Part shown: in pieces, positions 45,679 to 54,894 of the stretch
Position numbering within the stretch: position 1 is the stretch's first letter
Layout: the number at the start of each line of letters is the position of its first letter
NCBI RefSeq assembly: GCF_002252505.1
Contig: NZ_NNRL01000159.1
Span: 124,001 to 188,000, forward strand
From: Brucella grignonensis
Lineage (GTDB): Bacteria > Pseudomonadota > Alphaproteobacteria > Rhizobiales > Rhizobiaceae
Direction of reading: 5' to 3'
Length of the DNA: 64,000 bases
The notes under the pieces: generated by a model
Databases searched by the model: none
Told to the model about the DNA's origin: nothing
Seen by the model: only the letters and a program-made list of their open reading frames with translations
Position numbers and translations under genes: made by a program

Positions 45679-45760
45679 CGATATACGACCTATTGACGGG
45701 GGAACGAAGTGGCGCAAAACCCGCGGGAACGAGCGTTTTTACGACCAAGGTCCAATTCAA
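45679..45760. promoter_or_regulatory. Island motif copies between the SBP and dehydrogenase genes
   Basis: Minus strand caataggtcgtatatcg (45695-45679) lies 48 bp before the binding-protein start at 45630. Plus strand accaaggtccaattcaa (45744-45760) lies 74 bp before the dehydrogenase start at 45835. The second copy also reads ttggtcgtaaaaacg on the minus strand. Confidence 0.55.
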
Positions 45761-45834
45761 CCCTTCCCGAACAGCGTAGATGATGTTCGTCATGGAGCCC
45801 GCGTCCTGCTGCGGGCATGGAGTGGGAGGATGCC

Positions 45835-47601
45835 ATGAGGAAACCCGTACTGGCCGCGATAGCGGTGATTGCCTGTTCGAGCGCCGCTTATGCCGGCGTG
45901 ACGGAGGAGGATCTTGCCAAGGACGCTGAAACCGTCGGCGATGTCTTGACCAACGGCATGGGCCGCAGCCTGCAACGTTTTTCGCCGATGGAAACGCTGA
46001 ACACCAAAAACGTCAAGAATCTCGTGCCGGCCTGGGCCTTCTCACTTGGCGGCGAAAAGCAGCGTGGCCAGGAAAGCCAGCCGATCATCTATGACGGCAC
46101 GATGTACATCACCGGCTCCTACAGCCGCCTCTATGCTATCGATATCAAGACGGGCAAGGAGGTCTGGCAGTACGATGCGCGCCTGCCCGAGGGCATCCTA
46201 CCCTGCTGCGACGTGGTCAATCGCGGCGCGGCAATCTTCGGCGACAACATCTATTTCGGTACGCTCGATGCACGCATCGTCGCGCTAAATCGCAAAACCG
46301 GCGACGTCGTCTGGAACAAGAAGATCGCCGACTACAAGGAAGGTTACAGCTATACTGCTGCCCCGCTGATCGTGAACGGTCTCGTCGTAACGGGCAATTC
46401 CGGCGGCGAGTTCGGCGTCGTCGGCGAGGTACAGGCACGCAATGCCGAGACCGGGGAACTCGTCTGGACCCGCCCCGTCATTGAAGGTCATATGGGAACC
46501 TTCAAGGGTAAGGAAAGCACGATGACCGGGACGCTCAACGCGACTTGGCCGGGCGACATGTGGAAAACGGGTGGCGGGGCGACCTGGCTTGGTGGCTCAT
46601 ACGACGAGGACACCAAGACGCTCGTCTTCGGCGCCGGTAACCCGGCCCCGTGGAACAGCCACCTGCGTAATGCCGGCAAGCCGATGGACGGCAACAAGGG
46701 CGACAATCTCTATGCAGCCTCGCGCCTCGGTATTAATCCGGAAAACGGCGAAATCAAATGGCACTTCCAGACAACGCCACGTGAAGGCTGGGATTTTGAC
46801 GGTGTGAACGAAGTCGTTCCGTTCATCGACAAGGACGGCAACAAGCGCTTCGCCACTGCCGACCGCAATGGCTTCTTCTATGTGTTGAACCGCGAGGACG
46901 GAAAATTCGTCGCAGCCCATCCTTTCGTAAAAAACATCAACTGGGCCAAGGGCATCGATAAGACCGGTCGACCGATCTACAACGAGGACAACCGCCCCGG
47001 CGATGCGGCTGCGGCGGCCGATGGCGCCAAGGGCCAACAGGTCTTCGCTGTGCCCTCCTTCCTCGGCGGAAAAAACTGGATGCCGATGGCCTACAGTCCG
47101 AAGACGGGCTTGTTCTATGTGCCTTCCAACGAATGGGGCATGGACATCTGGAACGAGCCGATCAGCTACAAGAAGGGTGCAGCCTATCTTGGTGCAGGCT
47201 TCACCATCAAGCCGCTATTCGAGGATCATATCGGTAGCCTCAAGGCAATTGATCCGAACACCGGCGAGATCAAGTGGGAGTACAAGAATGGTGCTCCGCT
47301 CTGGGGCGGCGCGATGGCGACGGCAGGCGGCCTCGTCTTTTTTGGTACACCCGAAGGCGATTTCGTTGCTCTCAACAACGAGACGGGCGAGGAATTGTGG
47401 AAATTCCAGACAGGCTCGGGCATCGTCGGCCAGCCGGTGACCTGGGAACAGGACGGCGAGCAATATGTCTCGGTCATCTCGGGCTGGGGCGGCGCAGTTC
47501 CGCTCTGGGGTGGAGAGGTCGCGAAAAAGGTTAACTATCTCAACCAGGGCGGTACTGTTTGGACCTTCCGCCTGCCAAGACAACTGACCTCGCTGGACTG
47601 A
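45835..47601 (+). CDS. PQQ-dependent alcohol dehydrogenase, lanthanide type (PedH/ExaF-like)
   Basis: 588-residue periplasmic quinoprotein (signal [20 protein letters not shown]). It has the eight-bladed propeller tryptophan motifs, such as [15 protein letters not shown] and [14 protein letters not shown], the vicinal disulfide Cys124-Cys125 (GILPCCDVV), and the active-site segment [14 protein letters not shown]. There, Asp320 is the catalytic base and a second Asp stands two residues later (Asp322). That second Asp is the known mark of lanthanide-binding enzymes (XoxF, ExaF, PedH); calcium enzymes have Ala, Ser or Thr. Expected reaction: oxidation of primary alcohols to aldehydes, with electrons going to c550. 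Ribosome site tgggaggatgcc. Confidence 0.92.
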   Translation: MRKPVLAAIAVIACSSAAYAGVTEEDLAKDAETVGDVLTNGMGRSLQRFSPMETLNTKNVKNLVPAWAFSLGGEKQRGQESQPIIYDGTMYITGSYSRLYAIDIKTGKEVWQYDARLPEGILPCCDVVNRGAAIFGDNIYFGTLDARIVALNRKTGDVVWNKKIADYKEGYSYTAAPLIVNGLVVTGNSGGEFGVVGEVQARNAETGELVWTRPVIEGHMGTFKGKESTMTGTLNATWPGDMWKTGGGATWLGGSYDEDTKTLVFGAGNPAPWNSHLRNAGKPMDGNKGDNLYAASRLGINPENGEIKWHFQTTPREGWDFDGVNEVVPFIDKDGNKRFATADRNGFFYVLNREDGKFVAAHPFVKNINWAKGIDKTGRPIYNEDNRPGDAAAAADGAKGQQVFAVPSFLGGKNWMPMAYSPKTGLFYVPSNEWGMDIWNEPISYKKGAAYLGAGFTIKPLFEDHIGSLKAIDPNTGEIKWEYKNGAPLWGGAMATAGGLVFFGTPEGDFVALNNETGEELWKFQTGSGIVGQPVTWEQDGEQYVSVISGWGGAVPLWGGEVAKKVNYLNQGGTVWTFRLPRQLTSLD

Positions 47602-47606
47602 GATGA

Positions 47607-47632
47607 AAAGTCGGGCGGAAACGCCCGACTTT
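47607..47632 (+). terminator. Intrinsic terminator after the dehydrogenase gene
   Basis: Perfect 11-bp stem, aaagtcgggcg and cgcccgacttt, closed by a gaaa tetraloop and followed by tttattgcttt. It lies six bases beyond the stop codon and separates the dehydrogenase from the regulator gene. Confidence 0.85.
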
Positions 47633-47678
47633 ATTGCTTTAGCCTAGGCTCAAAGGCCTATGAAGACGGACAAATTCG

Positions 47679-48401
47679 ATGCTAAACTACCGCCAGCCCT
47701 ATCGGGAATTTCGCATGATACCAGTTCTAGTGCCGGAAAAACCTCTTCGCGTGTTGCGATCGGCGCTGATCGTTGATGATCACCCGTTGTTCTGCGACGC
47801 ATTGTCGATGACGCTGACGGGACCGGTAGGTATCCCGGATGTCGAAGCCGTCGGTACGCTCGACGCGGCATTGACGCGGCTTGCCAGTGGACCACAGCTG
47901 GACGTTATCGTGCTGGACCTCAACCTGCCCGACGTCAACGGGCTCGACGGTGTGGTGCGTCTGCGTCAGGTTGCGCCGGAAACGCCGATCGTGGTCGTAT
48001 CGTCACTCGATGAGGTTCGTATCGTGCGGGCGGCTTTGAAGGCAGGTATCAATGCCTTTGTGCCGAAACATGCATCGCGCGAGGAATTCCGCGAAGCCTT
48101 TTCTGTCATCGCACGCGGGGAAATCCACGCGAGCCGCCTGGCGTTGGAAGGGACCACGCCAAGCCCGTCGGAAGAGGCGGTCAAGCGGCTCGCACTGCTG
48201 ACCCGCCAGCAGGCCCGTATCTTGCAACTCGTCTGCGCCGGGCGCATGAACAAGCAGATCGCTTACGAGCTTTCCATCGCCGAGACGACGGTGAAGGCGC
48301 ACGTCACCGCCATCATGCGCAAGCTTGGTGTCCAGACGCGTATGCAGGCCGTGCTCTTCGCACAGGAAGCCAGCTTCGCCACCATGGTTGCCGACGCTTG
48401 A
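47679..48401 (+). CDS. NarL/LuxR-type response regulator (ErdR/AgmR-like)
   Basis: 240 residues, or 228 if translation starts at the ATG at 47715, which has a better ribosome site (gggaatttcgc). Receiver domain with the acidic pair in LIVDDHPLF and the phospho-acceptor Asp80 in VLDLNLPD; C-terminal LuxR helix-turn-helix (LTRQQARILQLVCAGRMNKQ, IAYELSIAETTVKAHVTAIM). This family includes the regulators of PQQ ethanol oxidation in Pseudomonas (ExaE, ErbR/AgmR, ErdR). It is the best candidate to bind the 17-bp island motif; this is inference. Confidence 0.85.
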   Translation: MLNYRQPYREFRMIPVLVPEKPLRVLRSALIVDDHPLFCDALSMTLTGPVGIPDVEAVGTLDAALTRLASGPQLDVIVLDLNLPDVNGLDGVVRLRQVAPETPIVVVSSLDEVRIVRAALKAGINAFVPKHASREEFREAFSVIARGEIHASRLALEGTTPSPSEEAVKRLALLTRQQARILQLVCAGRMNKQIAYELSIAETTVKAHVTAIMRKLGVQTRMQAVLFAQEASFATMVADA

Positions 48402-48539
48402 GCACTTTTTTGGAAATCCAGCGCGGAATTTTCACTACAGCCTATAAAAGCGCGGTTGGTCAATCGGCCCGTATATCCAATCGAATCCAATTATCATCAA
48501 TTAAAAGACACATTTAATGCTGGCACTGCGGGACGCCGA

Positions 48540-49736
48540 ATGCTTAAGATAGAGACGGGAGAACGGCGGAGGAGGCCATCGCCCGTGGATCATCATTTTG
48601 TCGCTCGTGCACTCGTATCGGCGCACGAGAACTATCCTATCAAGCATCTCGCTGCGGGTCTTGGCTCCGGTCCGTTTTCGCTTGTCTTGCTTTTTGTTTC
48701 GCCAGAAGCAAATGTCGCTGCTGTTGTCTCGGAAGGTGTTAAGACCTGGCCGGGTGCCAAGATCGTCGGCTGCACAACGGCAGGCGAGATTTCGGAAGCC
48801 GGCTATGAAGAAGAAAGCATCGTCGCTGTCGGGTTTAACGCAAATCATTTTGCTGCTGAAACGTTTTTGATCCCGGATCTTTCCAAATTTGTCACCAACA
48901 CGTTGTCCGATAAACTGCTGCACATCCGCCAAACGCTTGCCCGGGGCCATGGTCATTTGGCAGAAGAATTCGCACTCCTCTTTGTCGATGGGCTTTCGGC
49001 GCGTGAAGACGAACTCGCCTCGGCGCTTGCCGCTGCCACGGGTGCAATGCCGCTGATCGGCGGCTCGGCGGGCGATGGTATCCATTTTCGCGAAACGCTC
49101 GTTTTCGATGGCGAGCGGATTCTCGCCAATGCTGCTGTTATCTCGATCGTTCGCGGTGATTGTCCGTTGCGCCCCTTCAAAATGGATCACATCAAGCCGA
49201 CGGAGCGGCGAATGGTGGTCACGGAAGCGGATCCAGCTGCCCGCATTGTGCGATGTATCAACGGTGAGCCCGCAGTGCGCGAATATGCTCGCTTGATCGG
49301 CATGGAGCCGGAAAGCGTCAACACGCTCACCTTCGCCATTCACCCGCTGACGGTGCGCATGGGAGACCGCCACCATGTTCGCGCTATTCAACGGGTGCTG
49401 CCTTCCGGCGAACTGCTATTCTTCTCGGCAATCGACGAAGGCATGGTATTGAGCATCGCAGAGCCGAACGATCTGGTGGGTCATCTTTCGACGGAGCTGC
49501 AGGCATTAAAGGCTCCAGCCAATCCCGTTGCCGTTCTGGCCTTTGACTGCATTCTGAGACGGGTGGAGGCGCGGGAACGACAGATGACCGGTCGCGTCTC
49601 CGAGCTTTTGCGTCAGCACGGTGTCATTGGCTTTTCCACCTATGGCGAGCAGATCGGCCCCATGCACGTCAACCATACGATGACTGGGTTTGCTTTCTAC
49701 CCCCCTGGCACGGTCGTTTCGGAAACTGTTTCATGA
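48540..49736 (+). CDS. FIST-domain sensory protein
   Basis: 398 residues from the ATG at 48540; a weaker start further up cannot be excluded. N-terminal FIST domain (LVLLFVSPEANVAAVVSEGV, IVGCTTAGEISEAGYEEESI, GGSAGDGIHFRETLVFDGER) and a C-terminal FIST_C domain (GFSTYGEQIGPMHVNHTMTG). FIST domains are thought to bind small ligands and usually precede signalling modules. Here the gene overlaps the hybrid kinase start by four bases, so the pair probably forms one receptor: FIST senses, kinase signals. Confidence 0.85.
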   Translation: MLKIETGERRRRPSPVDHHFVARALVSAHENYPIKHLAAGLGSGPFSLVLLFVSPEANVAAVVSEGVKTWPGAKIVGCTTAGEISEAGYEEESIVAVGFNANHFAAETFLIPDLSKFVTNTLSDKLLHIRQTLARGHGHLAEEFALLFVDGLSAREDELASALAAATGAMPLIGGSAGDGIHFRETLVFDGERILANAAVISIVRGDCPLRPFKMDHIKPTERRMVVTEADPAARIVRCINGEPAVREYARLIGMEPESVNTLTFAIHPLTVRMGDRHHVRAIQRVLPSGELLFFSAIDEGMVLSIAEPNDLVGHLSTELQALKAPANPVAVLAFDCILRRVEARERQMTGRVSELLRQHGVIGFSTYGEQIGPMHVNHTMTGFAFYPPGTVVSETVS

Positions 49737-51922
49737 ATTCCCGCATTTCCGACAGTCTGCTCGACCCTGCCGATAGCGACAGCCGCAACCTTGAGAAAAT
49801 GCTCGTCATAGCTGACGCATTGATGCGTCATGTCGAGCAGAATACGGGCGACCGCAGTAACGCCTTCGAGCAGTTCCGCCGTGCGGCCATGCTGGAGGAG
49901 CGGGTACGTCAACGTACACATGACCTTGAAGCGACGCTGAAACTGCTCAACGAGGCCAACAGCGCCACCGAGCGGGCACGTCGCGATCTGTCGCAGGCAC
50001 TCGAGGCGATTGAGGAAGGATTTGCGCTCTTCGATCCGACCGAGGTGCTCGTGCTCTGCAATTCGCGTTTCTGCAGGGATCTTGCCGACATACGTGAGAA
50101 GCTCGTGCCGGGAATCACTTTCGCCGAGTATATCGAGACCGCGAGTCGTTCGGCGTTTCTCGCTCTTCCTCGGGGTGCGACGCCGAAATCCTGGGCAGCT
50201 GAGCGCATGCGCCTGCATTGGACGCGGCACGTCTTCAATGTCGGGCTCAGCGGTGACCGCTGGCTTCAGGTCAGTAAACAACGCACCGCCGATGGCGGCA
50301 CCGTCATCCTCCAAACCGATATTACGGATCTGATCCGCATGGAACGCTCTAAACGCGGCAAGCAGCTCGATGATCAGGCTCGCATGATCCGTGCAACACT
50401 GGAACACATCAACCAAGGCGTCAGTATTTTCGATGCCAATCGCCGACTGGTCGGCTGGAACAGCCGCGTCGCGCAGTTGTTCGACATTCCTATGCGTCTC
50501 CTGCGGAGGGGAACCCCCTTCAAGCTGTTGGCAGACCGCATCGCTGATGCCATCACTCTCGGTGATGGTTTTTCTGACGACGCATTGCGTCAGTGGATTG
50601 ATGGTCGGCTTCCGCGTGGGCCACTATCTTTTGAGATCGCTCACACCTCCGGCATCATCCTTGATGTCTTCGCGCAAGAAATGCCGGGACGCGGCTTCGT
50701 CATGTCCTTTGCGGATGTGACGCGCGAGCGGCTCGCCATCCACGCCATGGTCCGCGCCAATAACTCGCTGGAGGCACGTGTGGCGACCCGCACCGGCGAC
50801 CTTGCGGCGGCCCTTGCGGACGCCGAGCGCGCCAACTCCGCCCGCGTGCGTTTCGTCGCGGCGGCGAGCCACGACCTCCTGCAGCCGCTCTCCGCTGCAA
50901 AACTCTTCGTCGCCGCAGCAAGGGATGAGGCGGAAGCATCCTTCATGCGCGGAACGCTGGAAAAAGCACACAACGCTCTCGTCAGCGTGGAGGACATTCT
51001 CGGTGCCCTGCTCGATATTTCGCGGCTCGAGGCCGGAGAGGCCGCGGTTGATATTGGACCGGTTTCCCTCTCCTTGCTCCTCAAGCAGCTCACCGACGAA
51101 TTTGCGCCCATAGCTGCCCACAAAGGGCTAAGGCTTGATATTCTGCAATGTAGTCTCACTGTGTTGAGCGACCCGACCTATCTGCGCCGCATCCTGCAGA
51201 ACCTGATCAGCAACGCTATACGATACACGGTAAGTGGCCGCATTCTTGTCGGCCCGCGCCGTGTGAATGGCCAGGTGCGCGTCGAAGTCCACGATACAGG
51301 ACCGGGTATCGCGCCAGATCAGCAGCAGGCGATCTTTCGCGAATTTCATAGGGTTCAGGGATCGGCTTCAGCCTCGGAAGGCATGGGACTTGGCCTTGCT
51401 ATCGTCGAAAGGGCTTGCGCCCTTCTCGACCACCGTCTTACGCTTCACTCGACGCCTGGTCACGGCACGTGCTTTTCTGTCGACCTTGCTCCGGTAGCGT
51501 CCTGTGTCAACCCTGCCTACCGCGAAGAGACGCCCGCCATACCTGAGGAACCGGGTGACAACAGCGACCGGATTGCGCTGCTTGTTGAAAACGACGTAGG
51601 TCTGCGCCGGGCCATTGCACTTCTCCTGGAGCGGCGTGGAATCAGTGTGCTGGAAGCGGCCAGCGGAGAGGAAGCGCTCTCGCTGCTCGAGGAAATCGGC
51701 ATCGTACCCGATCTCTATCTCATCGACCAGCAGCTCGATGGCGTGCTCACCGGCATCGAGACGGTGCAGGCCCTACATGCCCAACATGGCAAGCGCCCTA
51801 CTCGCATCCTGACGGCCGACCGCAAGCCACAGACGCACCGGGCTGCCGAAGCGGCTGGTATTGAAATCATGTACAAGCCGATTGCCGCCGATGCGCTGGA
51901 GGCCTTTGTGCTTACCAGCTGA
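49733..51922 (+). CDS. Hybrid sensor histidine kinase (NahK/ErcS'-like)
   Basis: 729 residues, with no membrane segment seen. Order: N-terminal helix and coiled coil (about 25-85), PAS domain (about 85-200), second PAS (about 220-330), HisKA with His near 380 ([20 protein letters not shown]), HATPase with N box [13 protein letters not shown] and G box DTGPGIAP, and a C-terminal receiver with Asp near 664 ([11 protein letters not shown]). This is the layout of NahK and ErcS', kinases linked to PQQ ethanol oxidation in pseudomonads. Input probably comes from the coupled FIST protein; output may go to the NarL-type regulator at 47679. Confidence 0.87.
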   Translation: MNSRISDSLLDPADSDSRNLEKMLVIADALMRHVEQNTGDRSNAFEQFRRAAMLEERVRQRTHDLEATLKLLNEANSATERARRDLSQALEAIEEGFALFDPTEVLVLCNSRFCRDLADIREKLVPGITFAEYIETASRSAFLALPRGATPKSWAAERMRLHWTRHVFNVGLSGDRWLQVSKQRTADGGTVILQTDITDLIRMERSKRGKQLDDQARMIRATLEHINQGVSIFDANRRLVGWNSRVAQLFDIPMRLLRRGTPFKLLADRIADAITLGDGFSDDALRQWIDGRLPRGPLSFEIAHTSGIILDVFAQEMPGRGFVMSFADVTRERLAIHAMVRANNSLEARVATRTGDLAAALADAERANSARVRFVAAASHDLLQPLSAAKLFVAAARDEAEASFMRGTLEKAHNALVSVEDILGALLDISRLEAGEAAVDIGPVSLSLLLKQLTDEFAPIAAHKGLRLDILQCSLTVLSDPTYLRRILQNLISNAIRYTVSGRILVGPRRVNGQVRVEVHDTGPGIAPDQQQAIFREFHRVQGSASASEGMGLGLAIVERACALLDHRLTLHSTPGHGTCFSVDLAPVASCVNPAYREETPAIPEEPGDNSDRIALLVENDVGLRRAIALLLERRGISVLEAASGEEALSLLEEIGIVPDLYLIDQQLDGVLTGIETVQALHAQHGKRPTRILTADRKPQTHRAAEAAGIEIMYKPIAADALEAFVLTS

Positions 51923-51928
51923 ACCGAC

Positions 51929-51945
51929 ACCAAGGTCGTATTGCG
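51929..51945 (+). promoter_or_regulatory. Island motif upstream of pseudoazurin
   Basis: accaaggtcgtattgcg, differing from the consensus at one of 17 positions, 47 bp before the start at 51993. It begins just after the stop codon of the kinase gene, so pseudoazurin has its own promoter. Confidence 0.6.
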
Positions 51946-51992
51946 ACGCTGCCCACCTCATGGGACACCCTTCATCCAGTCTGGTGGAGGAC

Positions 51993-52433
51993 ATGATGAT
52001 AAGATCTCTGGTGATGACGGCCCTGATGGTTTTTGCGGGCGGCGCAGCCCATGCAGCCGAACATGCCGTCAAAATGATGAACAAGGGTGAAGGTGGCGTC
52101 ATGGTTTTCGAACCGGCCGCCATTGCTGCAGAGCCGGGCGATACGGTCCGCTTTATCCCCCTTGACAAGAGCCACAATGTCGAAGGCATCAAAGGCATGC
52201 TTCCCGAGGGGGTGAAACCCTTCAAGAGCAAGGTCAATGAAGAATATGTGCTGACCGTCACCGAGCCCGGCTACTACGGCATCAAGTGTTCACCACACTA
52301 TAGCATGGGAATGGTTGCTCTCATTCGCGTCGGTGACGGCTCCGCCAATCTCGACGCCGCTAAGGCGATCAAGCTGCCTGCCAAAGCCGGCGAACGAATG
52401 AAGGCTGCCTTCGATGCACTCACGACACCGTAG
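51993..52433 (+). CDS. Pseudoazurin (type 1 copper protein)
   Basis: 146 residues. Signal peptide [20 protein letters not shown]; mature cupredoxin domain with the copper ligands His ([11 protein letters not shown]), Cys, His and Met ([11 protein letters not shown]). It is a periplasmic one-electron carrier, of the type that serves nitrite reductase or methylamine dehydrogenase. In this island it may take electrons from c550 or exchange them with the NosR-like protein. It has its own copy of the island motif. The start follows ggtggaggac. Confidence 0.9.
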   Translation: MMIRSLVMTALMVFAGGAAHAAEHAVKMMNKGEGGVMVFEPAAIAAEPGDTVRFIPLDKSHNVEGIKGMLPEGVKPFKSKVNEEYVLTVTEPGYYGIKCSPHYSMGMVALIRVGDGSANLDAAKAIKLPAKAGERMKAAFDALTTP

Positions 52434-52798
52434 GGATTCATTGCAAAAATTCATTATGCTCGGAGTGGGGGCTTAATTGGCACCTGCCAACCGCATGTAA
52501 AGCTTTTCGAAAGACGAGCCCCTACCAAGCAAAGAAAGAACTTTGCTATCATCTATCGCGGTTTGGCAATACGTCCATCGAAAAGATGGTCACCGAGAAC
52601 TAAGTTGTTCGTAGTTGCCATTTCAAAAATATCAATCTTCACGTTGATCTTACGCACCAATTACAGTCAACGATAGACGAGGCAGAGTTCCAACTGGGAA
52701 ATAGTGTAGAAATCTATCGAAAAAGACATGAACTATTTGACCAACGCTTGAGTTTATCTCATAAAGTAAGCGTGGTTTATCTTTAAAGGAGTTTCATT
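52434..52798. other. Leader region of the pqq operon
   Basis: No gene is visible in these 365 bases. They are more AT-rich than the surrounding island and end in a good ribosome site (aaaggag) eight bases before pqqA. A weak, reverse-oriented match to the island motif (gatggacgtattgcc on the minus strand, near 52570-52585) is present, but I would not call it. No terminator is evident between pseudoazurin and pqqA. Confidence 0.4.
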
Positions 52799-52894
52799 AT
52801 GAAGTGGTCAGCACCGAAATTCGTTGAAGTCAGCTGCGGCATGGAAATCAACCGCTACGCTCAGCCGGATGGCGACGAGCCTATCCTGTTCTAA
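52799..52894 (+). CDS. pqqA: PQQ precursor peptide
   Basis: 31 codons, MKWSAPKFVEVSCGMEINRY followed by AQPDGDEPILF. Glu16 and Tyr20 stand in the conserved E-x-x-x-Y spacing; these two side chains are joined by PqqE and become the PQQ skeleton. It begins with an aaaggag site and lies 20 bp before pqqB. The length is slightly above the usual 22-29 residues because of a longer C-terminus. Confidence 0.95.
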   Translation: MKWSAPKFVEVSCGMEINRYAQPDGDEPILF

Positions 52895-52914
52895 GAAAGC
52901 AGAGCACGGGATTC

Positions 52915-53838
52915 ATGGCTAATCTCAGGTTTCTCGTGCTCGGCGCCGCCGCAGGCGGCGGGTTACCACAATGGAATTGCAATTGCGCTAATTGCGCAGC
53001 TGCGCGCAATCCGCTTTCCGGGCTTCGCCCTCAAACGCAGTCGTCGCTGGCCGTCAGCCTTGATGGGGAAAACTGGACCGTATTCAACGCTTCTCCCGAT
53101 ATCCGCCAACAGATGCAGCAGACACCGGCGCTGCATCCAAAGGCGCTCAGGCATAGTCCAATCAGAAGCGTCGTGATCACCAATGCCGATGTCGATCATA
53201 TCGGCGGCCTTTTGACCCTGCGCGAAAAGCAGCCTTTCGAACTTTTCGTCACTTCCGCCATCGAAGGCGTGCTCGACGCGAACCCGATCTTCAAGGTGCT
53301 CGACTCCGATCACGTGGCGCGCAGCATCATTCGCCTCGATGAATGTTTCGAGCCAGTGCCCGGCCTGAAAGCCAGGATGTTTGCGGTGCCGGGAAAGGTT
53401 GCGCTTTATCTCGAAGAAGGCGAGCCTGAACTCGGCCTCGAAGGCGAGCAGACGATCGGCATCGAATTCATGCACGGCGCAAAACGCGCCTATTACATTC
53501 CCGGTTGCGCCACACTGCCCGATTGGCTGGCGGATCGCATTCGCGGTGCCGACCTCGTGTTTTTCGACGGCACTGTTTTCACCGACGACGAGATGGTTCG
53601 TATCGGCACCGGAATCAAGACCGGTCAACGGATGGGACACATGGCGATCTCAGGAATGGACGGCAGCCTTGGCCGTCTATCCGGCTTGAATATCGGCCAT
53701 GTTGTTTACGTGCACATCAACAACACCAACCCGATCTGGCGTTCAGGACCGGAGCGGACGGCCGTCGAAGAGGCGGGAATGACCATCGCTTGTGACGGTA
53801 TGGAGATCGAACTTGAGCACTGTTCAAAACAGAACTGA
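52915..53838 (+). CDS. pqqB: PQQ biosynthesis protein PqqB
   Basis: 307-residue metallo-beta-lactamase-fold enzyme. Typical N-terminus (FLVLGAAAGGGLPQWNCNCA, NCAAARN), then SSLAVSLDGENWTVFNASPD and the metal motif NADVDHIGGLLTLRE. It probably hydroxylates the Glu-Tyr intermediate. Starts 20 bp after pqqA and overlaps pqqC. Confidence 0.95.
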   Translation: MANLRFLVLGAAAGGGLPQWNCNCANCAAARNPLSGLRPQTQSSLAVSLDGENWTVFNASPDIRQQMQQTPALHPKALRHSPIRSVVITNADVDHIGGLLTLREKQPFELFVTSAIEGVLDANPIFKVLDSDHVARSIIRLDECFEPVPGLKARMFAVPGKVALYLEEGEPELGLEGEQTIGIEFMHGAKRAYYIPGCATLPDWLADRIRGADLVFFDGTVFTDDEMVRIGTGIKTGQRMGHMAISGMDGSLGRLSGLNIGHVVYVHINNTNPIWRSGPERTAVEEAGMTIACDGMEIELEHCSKQN

Positions 53839-54604
53839 TTTCGAAGCCCGCCTGCGGGCGATCGGCGATGCCCGTTACCACGACAAGCACCCGTTTCACG
53901 TCATGCTTCATGGTGGTGCGTGCAATATCAGGCAGGTCCGTGCCTGGGTGATCAACCGTTTCTATTATCAGAGTCGCATTCCGCTGAAAGATGCCGCGTT
54001 CATGTCGCGTTGTGAGGATGTCGGCATCCGTCGCGCCTGGCGCAAGCGCATCGAGGATCACGATGGCGGCCCAAGCGAGGGCGGCGGTATTCGTCGCTGG
54101 CTGAAGCTTGCCGAAGCGGTCGGCCTCGACCCTGATTATGTGGCATCGAACCGTGGCGTGCTGCCCGGCACGCGTTTCGCTTGCGATGCCTATGTGCGCT
54201 TCGTGCGAGACATGCCGATGCTCGACGCGGTGGCGGCGTCCCTGACCGAGCTTTTTGCGCCGGCCATTCACAAGAACCGCATTGCTGGTCTGATCGAACA
54301 TTACGCCTTTGCCAACGAGCAGGCGCTTTCCTACTTCCGCAATCGGTTGAACGAAGCGCCGGTTGATGTCGCATTCGGCCTCAACTACGTTCTCGATCAC
54401 GCCGACACAAAGGAACAACAGGATGCGGCGGCGGCGGCCCTTATCTTCAAAACGGATGTTCTGTGGGCACAGCTCGATGCCTTGCATTCCGCTTATGTTT
54501 CGCCTGCGCTCTTGCCACCCGGCGGATGGGACGGGAAGGAAGGCATTATCGGCGATCTCGATCAGCCGGCCCGTAAGCAGGACGTAAAGGAGGCACTCGA
54601 ATGA
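53813..54604 (+). CDS. pqqC: Pyrroloquinoline-quinone synthase PqqC
   Basis: Last step of PQQ synthesis: ring closure and eight-electron oxidation. 263 residues, heme-oxygenase-like helical fold; motifs KHPFHVMLHGGACNIRQVRA, WVINRFYYQSRIPLKDAAF and LIEHYAFANEQALSYFRNRL. The likely start is a TTG at 53813, which has a ggag site seven bases upstream and gives LSTVQNRTDFEARLR; a GTG at 53792 is the alternative. It overlaps the pqqB end by 26 bp and pqqD by four. Confidence 0.93.
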   Translation: MSTVQNRTDFEARLRAIGDARYHDKHPFHVMLHGGACNIRQVRAWVINRFYYQSRIPLKDAAFMSRCEDVGIRRAWRKRIEDHDGGPSEGGGIRRWLKLAEAVGLDPDYVASNRGVLPGTRFACDAYVRFVRDMPMLDAVAASLTELFAPAIHKNRIAGLIEHYAFANEQALSYFRNRLNEAPVDVAFGLNYVLDHADTKEQQDAAAAALIFKTDVLWAQLDALHSAYVSPALLPPGGWDGKEGIIGDLDQPARKQDVKEALE

Positions 54605-54894
54605 CCGAACCCGCACTCGTCACCGAGCAGACCGTTGCGAAACTCGCCCGAGGCGTGCGCTTGCGGGAAGACTCTGTCCGTGGGCAGACCGTTCTTCTTG
54701 CACCCGAGCGGGCATTGGCGCTCGATGAGGTTGCCGTCATGATCATTAATGCGCTTGATGGCGAACGCACTCTCGGCGCGATCGCGCAAGAATTTTCGAT
54801 CAAATTCGAGACGCCCAAGGAACAGATTCTTGCCGACATGATCGTCTTTATCAACGAATTTTCCAAGCGCCGCATGCTGGAGCTGAAATCGTGA
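54601..54894 (+). CDS. pqqD: PqqA-binding chaperone PqqD
   Basis: 97 residues. Peptide-carrier protein (RRE fold) that presents PqqA to PqqE. Features: LARGVRLREDSVRGQTVLLA, PERALALDEVAVMIINALDG and QILADMIVFINEFSKRRMLE. Overlaps pqqC and pqqE by four bases each. Confidence 0.93.
   Translation: MTEPALVTEQTVAKLARGVRLREDSVRGQTVLLAPERALALDEVAVMIINALDGERTLGAIAQEFSIKFETPKEQILADMIVFINEFSKRRMLELKS

Noticed and set aside
52565..52590. Possible island motif in the pqqA leader (gatggacgtattgcc on the minus strand)
   Set aside because: It points away from pqqA, lacks the accaagg half, and lies more than 200 bp from the start codon.
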